A DNA stretch of 64,000 nt from Bacillus ndiopicus (GCF_000612805.1 NZ_HG964405.1:133963-197962), one strand, 5' to 3'; shown: positions 7,623 through 16,091, numbered from the stretch's first letter. Program-made: numbers and translations. The notes: generated by a model not told the origin, from the sequence alone.

Positions 7623-8680
7623 TGTTTGAACGAGAAACTTTTGAAGCAATTATAGAGCGTATGCTAGAGCGCGTTAGTAATGATGTAGATAAACGAGAAG
7701 GGTCCATTATTTATGATGCAGGAGCCATGACAGCTAAGGAGTTACAAGAAATGTATATTGCGCTTGATGGCGTTATTTTAGAAACATTTCCTGAAACAGC
7801 ATCGCGCCATAATCTGATTCGGCGAGCTGCTGAATATGGAGTATATCCATATCCTGCAACACACGCAATTTTAAAGGGCGAATTTAATCAAGATATAGCC
7901 ATTGGCTCCCGTTTTTCACTTGGCGAACTAAATTATATTGCTGTGCAACGAATTAGTGTTGGTATTTATGAAATACAATGCGAAGAAATTGGAAGCATAG
8001 GTAATGCACAGTTTGGTCAACTCATTCCTATTGATTATATAGATGGTTTACAGACAGCCGAACTCACAGAGCTACTAATACCAGGTGAAGACGAAGAGCC
8101 TACTGAGGATTTTCGAGTGCGTTTTTTCCTAACACGTAATCAAATACCATATGGCGGTAATCGTGATGATTACAAGCAAAAGGTGATGGCTATTCAAGGT
8201 ATCGGTGGGGTTAAGCCTTATCGCACTCCAGCTGGTGGAGGCTCGGTTGGTATAACAATCATAGACTCAAATTATAATCCCCCTTCTCAGGCTTTAATTA
8301 ACGATGTACAGACAATAGTAGACCCTGTAGCAAATAGTGGTGAGGGATTGGGAGTGGCACCATATGGTCATCGAGTAGCCGTAAATGCAGTAGAAACTGT
8401 GACGGTTAACGTTGCTATGAAGCTTGCATTAAGTGGGGCAACACTCGGGCAAGTTCAAGCAGAGATTGAAGAGGTTATCGATGAATATTTACTAGAACAA
8501 CGTAAAACGTGGGATAAAAGCGAATTTGTAATTGTACGTCAATTGCAAATAGAGTCTAGAATACTTGAAGTTGCGGGTGTGAATGATGTACTAGAATCAA
8601 CTATTAATAGTGTCGATGGCAATTTAATATTAACAGCCAATCAAGTACCAGTGTTAGGGACGGTGACATTATATGAGTAA
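7622..8680 (+). CDS. xkdT: Baseplate J family protein (XkdT-like)
   Basis: 352 residues; the central wedge protein of contractile baseplates (baseplate J/gp47-like). The N-terminus has MLERVSNDVDKREGSIIYDA and ELQEMYIALDGVILETFPET. The middle has the family motif TEDFRVRFFLTRNQIPYGGN with DYKQKVMAIQGIGGVKPYR. A C-terminal domain of repeated beta strands follows. XkdT of B. subtilis is 348 residues. ATG 7622 shares one base with the XkdS stop. In the mature baseplate it would bridge XkdS and XkdU. Confidence 0.92.
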   Translation: MFERETFEAIIERMLERVSNDVDKREGSIIYDAGAMTAKELQEMYIALDGVILETFPETASRHNLIRRAAEYGVYPYPATHAILKGEFNQDIAIGSRFSLGELNYIAVQRISVGIYEIQCEEIGSIGNAQFGQLIPIDYIDGLQTAELTELLIPGEDEEPTEDFRVRFFLTRNQIPYGGNRDDYKQKVMAIQGIGGVKPYRTPAGGGSVGITIIDSNYNPPSQALINDVQTIVDPVANSGEGLGVAPYGHRVAVNAVETVTVNVAMKLALSGATLGQVQAEIEEVIDEYLLEQRKTWDKSEFVIVRQLQIESRILEVAGVNDVLESTINSVDGNLILTANQVPVLGTVTLYE

Positions 8681-9281
8681 TCGTGTGATGCGCAACTTGC
8701 CTCCAATCTATGATGACATAAAAGAAATGGAGAAACTAACTAATACAGTTGCTATTGAATTGGATGCTTTAGAAGCTGCTCAAAAAAGAGTAGAAGACGA
8801 ACAATTTATTATGACTGCAAGTGAAAAAATAATTCGCGCAAGAGAACGAGCTTATAATATTAGAGCTGATTCATCAACTGAATCTTTAGATTTTCGCCGC
8901 AGACGTTTGATTGTACGCCAATCTACACGTTTGCCAATTACACAACGTAAAGTGCATGAAATCGTTAATGAATTGGTCGGAAAAGGGAATTGGGAAGAGC
9001 GGCTTAATATTGAAAAGTGTGAAGCATTATTTGTATTTGATGCTTCGAGTGCATCTGTTGATAAAGAAATTGACTACACGCTCGATCGTATCTTACCACT
9101 CAATATAGCCTTAAAAATAGCTAGACGTATATCTACCAAATTACATGTACCAAGCTTTATGATGAGCGGCTCCGAAATTACTCTACATCCAATGAATATT
9201 GACGATATTGAACAGCAAACATCCAGCAATAATCTTGTTGGAATCAAAACCGCTACAAAAATAACAATAACACCTATGTAA
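8673..9281 (+). CDS. xkdU: Baseplate protein, DUF2313/YmfQ family (XkdU-like)
   Basis: 202-residue peripheral wedge protein of the YmfQ/XkdU family (gpI/gp53-like role), which connects the wedge to the tail fibres. Visible are the N-terminal MRNLPPIYDDIKEMEKLTN, a helical middle and RRRRLIVRQSTRLPITQRKV, then IALKIARRISTKLHVPSFMM near the end. It starts at ATG 8673 within the xkdT stop region (8-base overlap). Its last 17 or so residues, NNLVGIKTATKITITPM, appear in decayed form at 11,000-11,050, upstream of the second fibre gene. Confidence 0.85.
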   Translation: MSNRVMRNLPPIYDDIKEMEKLTNTVAIELDALEAAQKRVEDEQFIMTASEKIIRARERAYNIRADSSTESLDFRRRRLIVRQSTRLPITQRKVHEIVNELVGKGNWEERLNIEKCEALFVFDASSASVDKEIDYTLDRILPLNIALKIARRISTKLHVPSFMMSGSEITLHPMNIDDIEQQTSSNNLVGIKTATKITITPM

Positions 9282-9297
9282 TGAAAGGAGTGATATT

Positions 9298-10458
9298 GTG
9301 ACACAATATGGCACAATTATAACAAATATCGGATTGGCCCAAATCGCCAATGCCCAAGTGACACAACAAAAGGTCGGATTGCAATATATCGCACTGGGTG
9401 ATGGCAATGGCTCTTACTACATTCCAACAGCGAATCAAAGCGCGCTAGTCAATGAAGTATGGCGCGGACCAGTGTCAAATGTAACTATTGATCCTGCAAA
9501 TGACAATCGAATTATTATTGAGGGCATCATCCCAGCTTCAACAGGCGGCTTCACAATCCGCGAAATTGCTGTATTTGACGACCAAAACCAACTAATTGCA
9601 GTTGGACAATATCCTGAGAAATACAAACCACAGTTAAGTGAAGGGGTATCGGAAGAAACGCATATTCACTTTGTTATTGAAACGAATAATGCTGATGCAG
9701 TTGAGCTATCAATTGACCCTACGATTATTATTGCTAGTCGTGAGTATGTGGATGAGAGGGTTGGAGCTGTTAGTACCAATTTGGTGCAGTTGGAAGAGGA
9801 TTTTACTGCGCATAAGGATAATGATAATCTGAGCGCGCACAAAATTAGAAACATCGAGGGTTTAGCAGAAGTATTAGCCGAGATTGGTGATATGTATGAA
9901 ATACAGGCAATTGTCGAAGCAATCAAGACAACAACAGATGCAACAAAAGTAAAATTGGATGCGATTGATACACATACCAATACTATAAACAGCAATTTAA
10001 ATACTGCTAATACAAATATGAATACAGTTAATGCAAATTTGGGTATACCTAGTACAGCTGCTAATAATTCTATAACAGCTAATGCGCATGCAAAATTGAA
10101 TTGGTTAACTAATAATCTGAATAATATCAAAACAGGATTAGAAAGACCTAGAACTGTAATGACCTATAAAAACTCATCCCATGCTATTGTGAGTACAACA
10201 AGTGGAATAGTGCTCCAAGAATTAACAAATAAACAGGCTATCACTCATTTAAATATAGTGGGGAAAGGAAGGATTCTAGCCTTATATGGGTCTAGCCCTG
10301 AAACCACGGGTGTATATTGCATTTCAATCGACGGAGTTAAACATTTTTCATTTAGGGGTTCTGACTTTATAGAGATTCCTTTTGATAAAAATTTAGAATT
10401 AACAGGAACCGGAGTTGGAGGACATTATGTGTTTATGATTTACGAACTATTTACCTAA
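9298..10458 (+). CDS. Phage tail fibre protein, copy 1 (tail-collar/XkdV-like N-terminus)
   Basis: 386-residue receptor-binding fibre. Residues 1-155 are the DUF3751-type tail-collar attachment domain (TQYGTIITNIGLAQIANAQV, GLQYIALGDGNGSYYIPT, GGFTIREIAVFD, VGQYPEKYKPQL, HIHFVIETNNAD). Residues about 200-285 are Asn/Thr-rich with NTINSNLNTANTNMNTVNAN, a likely trimeric coiled or beta-helical shaft. The C-terminal 100 residues form a separate Gly-rich head domain. GTG 9298 is used because AAAGGAG lies nine bases upstream and the paralogue has the same layout. The first ~175 residues closely match the fibre at 11,071, while the rest differ. Confidence 0.85.
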   Translation: MTQYGTIITNIGLAQIANAQVTQQKVGLQYIALGDGNGSYYIPTANQSALVNEVWRGPVSNVTIDPANDNRIIIEGIIPASTGGFTIREIAVFDDQNQLIAVGQYPEKYKPQLSEGVSEETHIHFVIETNNADAVELSIDPTIIIASREYVDERVGAVSTNLVQLEEDFTAHKDNDNLSAHKIRNIEGLAEVLAEIGDMYEIQAIVEAIKTTTDATKVKLDAIDTHTNTINSNLNTANTNMNTVNANLGIPSTAANNSITANAHAKLNWLTNNLNNIKTGLERPRTVMTYKNSSHAIVSTTSGIVLQELTNKQAITHLNIVGKGRILALYGSSPETTGVYCISIDGVKHFSFRGSDFIEIPFDKNLELTGTGVGGHYVFMIYELFT

Positions 10459-10475
10459 AGATGGGGGAGATACGT

Positions 10476-10700
10476 ATGGTATTAAGAGAATATGAAGAAG
10501 ATGGATTTAAAGTAATTGAATTTACTAGTGATGGCAAAACGGCGTCAGCTATAGTTTCGGAAAAAATAATAGATTCTGATGAAATAGCATCTGACACTAT
10601 CGAAACTACGCCAGTACCAACAGTCGAAGAAATGCAAGCACAAACATTACTTATTACTGAATTACTACTGATTTATAAAGAATTAGAAATGGGGGTATAA
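10476..10700 (+). CDS. Small acidic phage protein after fibre 1 (unknown, fibre-associated)
   Basis: 74-residue acidic protein beginning MVLREYEEDGFKVIEFTSDG and ending in a hydrophobic helix, QTLLITELLLIYKELEMG. I do not recognise the family. It occupies the slot between fibre and XkdX-like genes, where PBSX carries XkdW, and the second cassette has an equivalent. The Leu-rich C-terminal helix is shared in style with the copy-2 protein (LDLELRLTLLELG), suggesting a common assembly role. ATG 10476 is preferred because GGGGGAG lies eight bases upstream. Confidence 0.6.
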   Translation: MVLREYEEDGFKVIEFTSDGKTASAIVSEKIIDSDEIASDTIETTPVPTVEEMQAQTLLITELLLIYKELEMGV

Positions 10701-10703
10701 TAA

Positions 10704-10844
10704 ATGATATTTAACGCACTTAAAATTGTTATCCAAAGCGGTAATTATAATCGGGAAGATTTGTTAAATAACATGGATTTTTACTTATTAAAAGGACGTA
10801 TCACGCAAAGTCAATATGATGAACTTAATGTGTTAATCTTGTAA
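10704..10844 (+). CDS. xkdX: XkdX-like small phage protein, copy 1
   Basis: 46-residue protein read from ATG 10704, three bases after the previous stop, with GGGGGT upstream. It contains the XkdX-family end pattern: a Tyr/Leu helix followed by GRITQSQYDELNVL. In PBSX-like elements XkdX follows the fibre genes; its role is unknown. A second copy with GDRITKAQYNELTSLL ends the next cassette. Confidence 0.65.
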   Translation: MIFNALKIVIQSGNYNREDLLNNMDFYLLKGRITQSQYDELNVLIL

Positions 10845-10906
10845 ACAATTGTTCTAAAATGTACAGTAATGCGAACAAAAAACAATAAGTAGAATAAATA
10901 AAGCGT

Positions 10907-10942
10907 AAGGTAGCCAATTTGAAGGGTTACCTTTCGTTTTTT
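10907..10942 (+). terminator. Intrinsic terminator after fibre cassette 1
   Basis: AAGGTAGCC and GGGTTACCTT form a stem with loop AATTTGAA, followed by TCGTTTTTTATTTT. It separates the first fibre cassette from the second. Confidence 0.65.
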
Positions 10943-10998
10943 ATTTTAAAAAGTAATTAAAGTTACTTTCAAGTATAAATTCTTAATAAAGTACTTTG

Positions 10999-11062
10999 AC
11001 TACAAATAATCTTATCAGTAACAAAAGCAGCTATAAAAATAATACCTATGCAAATGAAAGGA
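10999..11062 (+). pseudogene. Decayed copy of the xkdU 3' end
   Basis: The stretch encodes NNLISNKSSYKNNTYANE, which aligns with the xkdU C-terminus NNLVGIKTATKITITPM. The DNA just before the second fibre start (AATGAAAGGAGTGGTATTGTG minus one base) nearly matches that before the first fibre. I read it as the left edge of a cassette duplication. The alignment is short and by eye. Confidence 0.5.
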
Positions 11063-11070
11063 GTGGTATT

Positions 11071-12531
11071 GTGGTACAATATGGCACAATTATAACGGAG
11101 GTTGGTTTAGCCAAAATTGCCAATGCGCAGGTGACGCAACAAAAGGTTGGGTTAGAATATATCGCCCTTGGGGATGGAAATGGATCTCATTACGTCCCAA
11201 CTCAAAATCAAAGTGCACTAGTCAATGAGGTATGGTGTGGACCAGTTGCAAATGTCACAATTGATCCAGCGAATAACAATCGGATTATCATTGATGGTGT
11301 TATCCCAGTTGAAGCAGGTGGCTTTACAATTCGAGAAATTGGTGTATTTGATGAAGACAATCAATTGATTGCAGTCGGGCAGTATCCAGAAAAATATAAG
11401 CCACAATTAGGTGAAGGTACATCAGAAGAAATATTAATTCATTTCGTTATTGAAACGAATAATGCAGATGTTGTTGAACTATCAATTGACCCTACGCTTA
11501 TCGTTGCTAGTCGTAAGTATGTTGATAAGAAAGTAGATACGGTTAATACGAATTTGATGCAGTTTGAGAATAACCTTACTACACACTTGGACAATGATGA
11601 AAGGCATTTGAAAGTAGGGGAGCGTGGTAGAATCACAAATGCTCTCTTAAGAAATATGTATAATGAAAATAATTTAACGAACCTTGGTGAAGGAACAACC
11701 GAAAAAGCCTTTCCTTTTTGGAACGAGTGGGAATTACCGATCGAACAAGCAGAAACTATGTGTATACAAATACCATGCGAACATTTTAGTGGCTCTATCG
11801 AACTCGTAGTGTCATCTGGTTACAATGTTGGCAATGCGAGTGGAAGCGCACATGTGATTTTTAATATTGGGAAAGGTTCAGATGGTATCTACACTAATAA
11901 TAAAACGATTGTAAGTATTTCAGATTCATTTGCGCAAAGATTTTACATTGGTGATGCAGTAATTATAAACGTTACACCACGACGTATATATATACCAATT
12001 ACAAGACGAGCAAATAGTAGAAATGCCTTAAAGGTTCGTTTGAAAGTCAATTCTATCAATTTGGACGCTTGGAATATATTGGAAAAATCTTATGTGAATA
12101 GAGTGTCTTCATTGCATACAATTATGCCAATTCAGAGAGCTTTGGGGCAGAGAGTGGAACATATTTTATTTCAGGGTGCTTTGACAGTTGGTACAGCAAA
12201 CTTAAAAATGCCCGACGGTTTTACAAATTTAAATGATTTTGATGAAGTTATTATATTGGGGACTATGGACACTTCGTCACCTTCAACTTGGAAGCATTAT
12301 AGTCAAAGAATTGATATTAAAAATGTAGTCGAGATTTTTGGGTTTGCAGAATCTTATGAAGTTTTATTTGACAATTCAACAACTATAAATAAATTTTGGT
12401 TAAGGGGAGTTTTAAATAAATCCCTAAATACGTTAGCTATTAATTATAATCGTAGAAAAATAGGTGCTGCAAGCGGTGAAAATACAACAGTTAATGCAAT
12501 TGGTGGAGTGGTAGGTGTCAAATATGATTGA
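11071..12531 (+). CDS. Phage tail fibre protein, copy 2 (paralogous N-terminus)
   Basis: 486 residues. The first ~175 (VQYGTIITEVGLAKIANAQV onward, with GGFTIREIGVFDEDNQLIAV and the YVDKKVDTVNTNL helix) are a close paralogue of the copy-1 fibre and should attach to the same baseplate site. The remaining ~310 residues are unrelated to copy 1: an Asn/Gly/Ser-rich body with SGSIELVVSSGYNVG and a C-terminal ENTTVNAIGGVVGVKYD. GTG 11071 is chosen by analogy with copy 1 and for the AAAGGAG nine bases upstream; an in-frame extension to 10,996 reads through the xkdU remnant. It overlaps the next gene. Confidence 0.82.
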   Translation: MVQYGTIITEVGLAKIANAQVTQQKVGLEYIALGDGNGSHYVPTQNQSALVNEVWCGPVANVTIDPANNNRIIIDGVIPVEAGGFTIREIGVFDEDNQLIAVGQYPEKYKPQLGEGTSEEILIHFVIETNNADVVELSIDPTLIVASRKYVDKKVDTVNTNLMQFENNLTTHLDNDERHLKVGERGRITNALLRNMYNENNLTNLGEGTTEKAFPFWNEWELPIEQAETMCIQIPCEHFSGSIELVVSSGYNVGNASGSAHVIFNIGKGSDGIYTNNKTIVSISDSFAQRFYIGDAVIINVTPRRIYIPITRRANSRNALKVRLKVNSINLDAWNILEKSYVNRVSSLHTIMPIQRALGQRVEHILFQGALTVGTANLKMPDGFTNLNDFDEVIILGTMDTSSPSTWKHYSQRIDIKNVVEIFGFAESYEVLFDNSTTINKFWLRGVLNKSLNTLAINYNRRKIGAASGENTTVNAIGGVVGVKYD

Positions 12532-12793
12532 TATTAAATATATGATAGATGCAGAGGGGTATGTAAATAATTTTGCAGTTACTGGTGATTTACCCAACGG
12601 TCTATTTGCTACTGTCGCTGTTTTTGACATGCTTAATTATGATTGTTATAAAGCAATAAATGGTAATCTGGTTTGGGATGAGGACAGATATCAGAAAAAA
12701 ATAAATCCAACTCCAGTTGATACACAGCAAACACAAGAGGATTTTTTATTAGATTTAGAGCTTCGTTTAACCCTATTAGAGCTAGGTTTATAA
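12524..12793 (+). CDS. Small phage protein after fibre 2 (unknown, fibre-associated)
   Basis: 89-residue protein, MIDIKYMIDAEGYVNNFAVT onward, with LFATVAVFDMLNYDCYKAIN and VWDEDRY, then a C-terminal Leu-rich helix. I do not recognise the family; it holds the same slot as the copy-1 small protein and may be a fibre assembly partner. It overlaps the fibre stop by 8 bases. ATG 12524 is preferred (TAGGTG upstream), but GTG 12515 after GGTGGAG is possible and would add three residues. Confidence 0.6.
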   Translation: MIDIKYMIDAEGYVNNFAVTGDLPNGLFATVAVFDMLNYDCYKAINGNLVWDEDRYQKKINPTPVDTQQTQEDFLLDLELRLTLLELGL

Positions 12794-12822
12794 AATATTG
12801 ATTTAAAAGGAGATGAAACAAT

Positions 12823-12975
12823 ATGACAACTTACACATTGTGCGTATCTATGATTAACCGTAACTCATACAAAGACAAAGAGGACATGCAATTTAAGCTA
12901 GATGTATTTTTCGCTGGTGACCGTATTACAAAGGCGCAGTACAATGAATTAACTTCCTTATTGACTGTGCAATAG
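12823..12975 (+). CDS. xkdX: XkdX-like small phage protein, copy 2
   Basis: 50-residue protein from ATG 12823 with AAAGGAGATG upstream. The C-terminal FKLDVFFAGDRITKAQYNEL matches the GRITQSQYDEL pattern of the copy-1 protein. It closes the second fibre cassette. Confidence 0.65.
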   Translation: MTTYTLCVSMINRNSYKDKEDMQFKLDVFFAGDRITKAQYNELTSLLTVQ

Positions 12976-13241
12976 TCCTCTTATGTATAATAACACCTAA
13001 TTACTATAAGTAGCAGATTTATATTGATATTAAAAATTATAAAAAAACTGCCGACTTAAAAATTTAGAAATGAGAAGTTATTCTTTCTATTTTCTAGTAT
13101 GATGAATTTGAGGGGATTCACTTTAATCCATTTTGAGGTAAGTTTAAATACTCACTACAAAAGTACAGTGAATACAGTTGTTCCCAATATGTATTTTAGA
13201 GTGAAATGCAAGAAATAGTTCAACAAAATTTAAGTGAATAC
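12976..13241. other. AT-rich gap before the lysis genes
   Basis: No gene seen. Two short direct copies of a GTGAATACA motif occur near 13,168 and 13,234. The gap probably carries the promoter of the holin-amidase pair, but no clear -35/-10 pair was identified. No XhlA-like gene is present. Confidence 0.4.
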
Positions 13242-13276
13242 AAAAAGGACACGTCAACAGGCGTGTCCTTTTTTAT
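13242..13276 (+). terminator. Intrinsic terminator before the holin gene
   Basis: AAAAGGACACG and CGTGTCCTTTT form an 11-bp stem with loop TCAACAGG, followed by a T run. It would end transcription from the tail operon, so the lysis genes need their own promoter or read-through. Confidence 0.8.
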
Positions 13277-13299
13277 TATCTAAAAAAGGAAGTGTTAAA

Positions 13300-13704
13300 A
13301 TGGAAAAATATATAGCTTTAATAAGCGGTACAGTTGGAACGATCGTATCATATCTAATTGGTGGTTTAGGTATGGCAGTCACAGTGTTAATTGCGCTTAT
13401 GGCATTGGATTATGTAACGGGACTGATGCAAGCAGTTACTAATCGTTCGTTAAATTCCCGTGTAGGGTTCAACGGAATTATTCGTAAAGTCTATTATTTA
13501 ATGTTAGTGGCATCGGTGTATTTAATTGCACTTGTTATACCTGGTATTGAATATGCTGGTGACGGAGCTGCCATTGCATTTTGCGTATTAGAATTCATCT
13601 CTATCACTGAAAATGGTACAAAAATGGGGCTATGGATGCCGAATTTCATAAAAAATTTATTGGCGATTGTTAAAGATAAAACAGGGGAGGAAGATGCAAA
13701 ATGA
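13300..13704 (+). CDS. Phage holin, toxin secretion/phage lysis family (Phage_holin_4)
   Basis: 134-residue membrane protein that would form holes to release the amidase. Hydrophobic segments are visible at about residues 5-20 (IALISGTVGTIVSYLIGGLG), 22-40, 62-82 (YYLMLVASVYLIALVIPGIE) and 88-100. The family signature LDYVTGLMQAVTNRSLNS, then GFNGIIRKVYYL, is clear, and the C-terminus is charged (KDKTGEEDAK). ATG 13300 follows AAAAAAGGAAGTG; an upstream in-frame start at 13,234 would translate the terminator. The stop overlaps the amidase ATG by four bases (ATGA). Confidence 0.88.
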   Translation: MEKYIALISGTVGTIVSYLIGGLGMAVTVLIALMALDYVTGLMQAVTNRSLNSRVGFNGIIRKVYYLMLVASVYLIALVIPGIEYAGDGAAIAFCVLEFISITENGTKMGLWMPNFIKNLLAIVKDKTGEEDAK

Positions 13705-14387
13705 GCTATACATTTAAACAAAGCTTATTATCTGCAAACAAATATCCGTTGAAATCGCCTTTTTCAATGACACCTCAATTTATTACTGTGCACAACACGG
13801 CGAATGATGCATCGGCAGCTAACGAGATTGCTTACCATAATCGTAATGACAACCAAGTGAGCTATCATGTCGCAATTGATGATCAAGAGGTTATCCAGTG
13901 TGTGCCTTTCAATCGCAATGCGTGGCATTGTGGCGATGGCCAAGGTGACGGAAATCGCAAGTCTATTGGTATTGAAATTTGCTATAGCAAAAGTGGTGGG
14001 CCACGTTATGCAGCCGCAGAGGAAAATGCCGTACAATATATCGCTTCTTTATTAAAACAGTTTGACTGGAGCATCAACCGTATCAAAAAGCATCAAGATT
14101 GGAGTGGCAAATATTGCCCTCATCGTATTTTGGATGAAAAGCGGTGGGAAAGCTTCAAATGGCGCATACAAAAAGCGTTAGATATATTAAACAATGCGAA
14201 TAGGGGGGAAAAGAAAGTGGAAATATTAACTAATACAGGACGTGCTGAAATTAAAGCACTATTAAAAAAAGCACGTAATAAAGGCATTATCAATGCGGAT
14301 ATTCATACAGATGTAGCAATCGAGAAATACGAAGATGCACAACTATTGAGTTATCAAGCTGCTGTGATTAATCGCAGCTATAATTAA
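13701..14387 (+). CDS. N-acetylmuramoyl-L-alanine amidase (phage endolysin)
   Basis: 228-residue amidase_2/PGRP-fold endolysin that cuts the bond between muramic acid and L-Ala. H31 (TVHNTAND), H131 and C139 (KHQDWSGKYCPH) fit the zinc ligands of PlyL/CwlA-type enzymes, and E92 in SIGIEICYS fits the catalytic acid. Residues about 25-150 form the catalytic domain. The C-terminal 70 residues (ILTNTGRAEIKALLKKARNK, helical) replace the usual SH3 or LysM cell-wall module and may be an unrecognised binding domain. It is coupled to the holin by a four-base overlap and followed by a terminator. Confidence 0.92.
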   Translation: MSYTFKQSLLSANKYPLKSPFSMTPQFITVHNTANDASAANEIAYHNRNDNQVSYHVAIDDQEVIQCVPFNRNAWHCGDGQGDGNRKSIGIEICYSKSGGPRYAAAEENAVQYIASLLKQFDWSINRIKKHQDWSGKYCPHRILDEKRWESFKWRIQKALDILNNANRGEKKVEILTNTGRAEIKALLKKARNKGIINADIHTDVAIEKYEDAQLLSYQAAVINRSYN

Positions 14388-14398
14388 TAAATAAGTAA

Positions 14399-14437
14399 AG
14401 CCCGCTACTCCTTAAGTGAAGTAGTAGGCTTTTTTTG
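14399..14437 (+). terminator. Intrinsic terminator ending the phage lysis genes
   Basis: AGCCCGCTACT and AGTAGTAGGCT form a stem followed by seven T residues. It is the last phage-associated signal I can see; the next gene is on the other strand. Confidence 0.82.
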
Positions 14438-14438
14438 T

Positions 14439-14795
14439 TTACTTAAATGATGTATTACGAGCCTTCCAATCTTCTAGCTTAATAAATACCCAGAAGCCAT
14501 AAATGCCAATTGTGATAATCGTTAGAGCCCACCATTTAATCCAATGACCAAATAAACCGATTGCCGAGCCATTAAATTGTAATCTACGTCCTTCGACAAC
14601 TGTGTGATTTATTTTCCAACCATAAATCATAGTTATTGCCCATGGATAGCAAATACCCAGTGTGAAAACAGTTACTAATGTACCAAGTATACACCATCCG
14701 ATAAATTCTAATAAGCCACCATCAAAAAAGGATGTTTTGCCTTTCCTACTCTCTAACTGTGTTTCCTGTTGTTGAATAACTACGTTTGTTGTCAT
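14439..14795 (-). CDS. DUF898 family membrane protein
   Basis: 118-residue membrane protein of unknown function. The DUF898 (YjgN) hallmark is the block W-K-I-N-H-T-x-VEGRRLQFNGSA followed by LFGHWIKWWALTIITIGIYG. Two hydrophobic segments are clear: residues about 28-55 (FIGWCILGTLVTVFTLGICY) and 82-105. Residues 1-22 are polar. GGAGGGCT precedes the ATG at 14,795. It is transcribed toward the phage, so it either marks the chromosomal side of the junction or is a morphogenic gene of the element. Confidence 0.75.
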   Translation of the reverse strand: MTTNVVIQQQETQLESRKGKTSFFDGGLLEFIGWCILGTLVTVFTLGICYPWAITMIYGWKINHTVVEGRRLQFNGSAIGLFGHWIKWWALTIITIGIYGFWVFIKLEDWKARNTSFK

Positions 14796-14921
14796 TAATA
14801 GCCCTCCATAATTTGATATGATTTAACATTATTTTAGGCAATTTGGTTTGATTTGTATATAAAAATTTATTATTTGGATTAGTTATTAATATATACCAAT
14901 TTAAAAAGGGAATTAAATTTA

Positions 14922-15056
14922 ATGAGCGAAATGTATAACAACAAGCTTTTGTATAAACAATTACTTCAGCCATTAGTTATATTAGGAGCTGTGTCTTACA
15001 CTCAGAGCGGTGTATCGATCAATCGTAATAATAAAGTTGGTGGGCATTTGGCATAA
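14922..15056 (+). CDS. Possible 44-residue small protein
   Basis: An open frame runs from ATG 14922 (MSEMYNNKLLYKQLLQPLVI...) to TAA 15054-15056. AAAGGG lies 11 bases upstream, farther than usual. The peptide has a short hydrophobic middle and no recognised family. It could be a real small protein, a fragment left by recombination at the prophage edge, or chance. Confidence 0.25.
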   Translation: MSEMYNNKLLYKQLLQPLVILGAVSYTQSGVSINRNNKVGGHLA

Positions 15057-15213
15057 AAAACAGACAACTAATAATGCTTTTTTCCAATATCATATACACT
15101 CACCAGTAAAAATAATAGAAATACAATGCTTTTTGCCAACATGAAATTTAATTCCCCCAGCAAGTCCCCAAAATTATTGACTGAGTTTGAGTGAAATTGA
15201 GTTTTTTAAAATA

Positions 15214-15256
15214 ATAAAAAACCGCCAAACACTTGATATACAAGCATTGGCGGTTT
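15214..15256 (-). terminator. rpsD terminator
   Basis: On the minus strand AAACCGCCAA pairs with TTGGCGGTTT across a 19-base loop, followed by TTTATTATTTT. It lies 30 bases after the rpsD stop. Confidence 0.82.
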
Positions 15257-15286
15257 GAGTTTGAGTATGTTTGAGACTCAAGAATA

Positions 15287-15889
15287 TTAACGAGAGTAGA
15301 ACTCTACGATTAATTGTTCTTGGATTTCAGCTGATAATTCTGAACGCTCTGGTAAACGTACAAATGTACCTACTTTGCTGTCTGCATCGAATGAAAGGTA
15401 TTCTGGTACGAAGTTGTTTACTTCGATTGCTTCGTTAACTGCAGCAAGGTTTTGTGAACGCTCGCGTAAAGAGATTGTTTGACCTGGTTTTACGCTGAAT
15501 GATGGAATATCAACGCGTTTGCCATCAACTAAAATGTGACCATGGTTTACTAATTGGCGAGCTGCACGACGAGTGCGAGCTAAACCTAAACGGTAAACTA
15601 GGTTGTCAAGGCGAGTTTCAAGAAGGATCATGAAGTTTTCACCGTGTAAGCCTTGTAATTTACCAGCTTTGTTGTAAGTGTTTTTGAATTGACGCTCAGT
15701 CATACCATACATATGACGTAATTTTTGTTTTTCTTGTAATTGTAAACCATACTCAGATAATTTTTTGCGTTGGTTTGGACCGTGTTGACCTGGTGCGTAT
15801 GGGCGTTTTTCGATTTCTTTACCTGTGCCGCTTAGAGAAATACCAAGACGACGAGAAAGTTTCCAAGATGGACCTGTATAACGAGACAT
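15287..15889 (-). CDS. rpsD: 30S ribosomal protein S4
   Basis: 200 residues, the same length as B. subtilis S4. S4 is a primary 16S rRNA binder that nucleates 30S assembly and shapes the mRNA entry site. The N-terminus [20 protein letters not shown], the [20 protein letters not shown] block, and the S4 RNA-binding domain ([34 protein letters not shown]) are all intact. ATG 15889 is chosen because AAAGGAGGAGA lies nine bases upstream; longer frames run into the leader. It is monocistronic, with its own promoter and terminator. In Bacillus, S4 represses its own mRNA through the leader. Confidence 0.97.
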   Translation of the reverse strand: MSRYTGPSWKLSRRLGISLSGTGKEIEKRPYAPGQHGPNQRKKLSEYGLQLQEKQKLRHMYGMTERQFKNTYNKAGKLQGLHGENFMILLETRLDNLVYRLGLARTRRAARQLVNHGHILVDGKRVDIPSFSVKPGQTISLRERSQNLAAVNEAIEVNNFVPEYLSFDADSKVGTFVRLPERSELSAEIQEQLIVEFYSR

Positions 15890-16085
15890 AATTGTGTCTC
15901 CTCCTTTAAATTTGGTTTTTTTGCTGTAAAACAAAAACCAGTTGTCTCCAAACTTAATTTGCATTTTATTATTTTGTATCTTCGCCCTTGCAGCCTGAGA
16001 GTTACACAATACACCATCCATACATAGTATATGGAGGAATAAAATACAGAAAAAAGCTACACAACTGCTGCATTTATTTTACACT
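15890..16085 (-). promoter_or_regulatory. Long 5' leader of rpsD, probable S4 autoregulatory RNA
   Basis: About 195 bases separate the predicted transcription start from the rpsD ATG. Firmicute rpsD leaders of this kind fold into a structure bound by S4 (established for B. subtilis). I did not resolve the fold here; the assignment rests on position and length. Confidence 0.5.
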
Positions 16086-16091
16086 TTGACT

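Noticed and set aside
10996..11070. Longer start for the second fibre gene
   Set aside because: It would translate the xkdU remnant. The GTG at 11,071 has the same binding site and distance as the first fibre.
13234..13299. Longer start for the holin
   Set aside because: It would translate straight through an intrinsic terminator; AAAAAAGGAAGTG before ATG 13,300 is better.
1..14437. Complete prophage
   Set aside because: Only tail, fibre and lysis genes are visible; head, packaging, integration and control genes are absent from the window, so completeness cannot be claimed.
15890..16021. N-terminal extension of S4
   Set aside because: The extra 44 residues lie in the predicted leader, and 200 residues from ATG 15,889 equals the family length.
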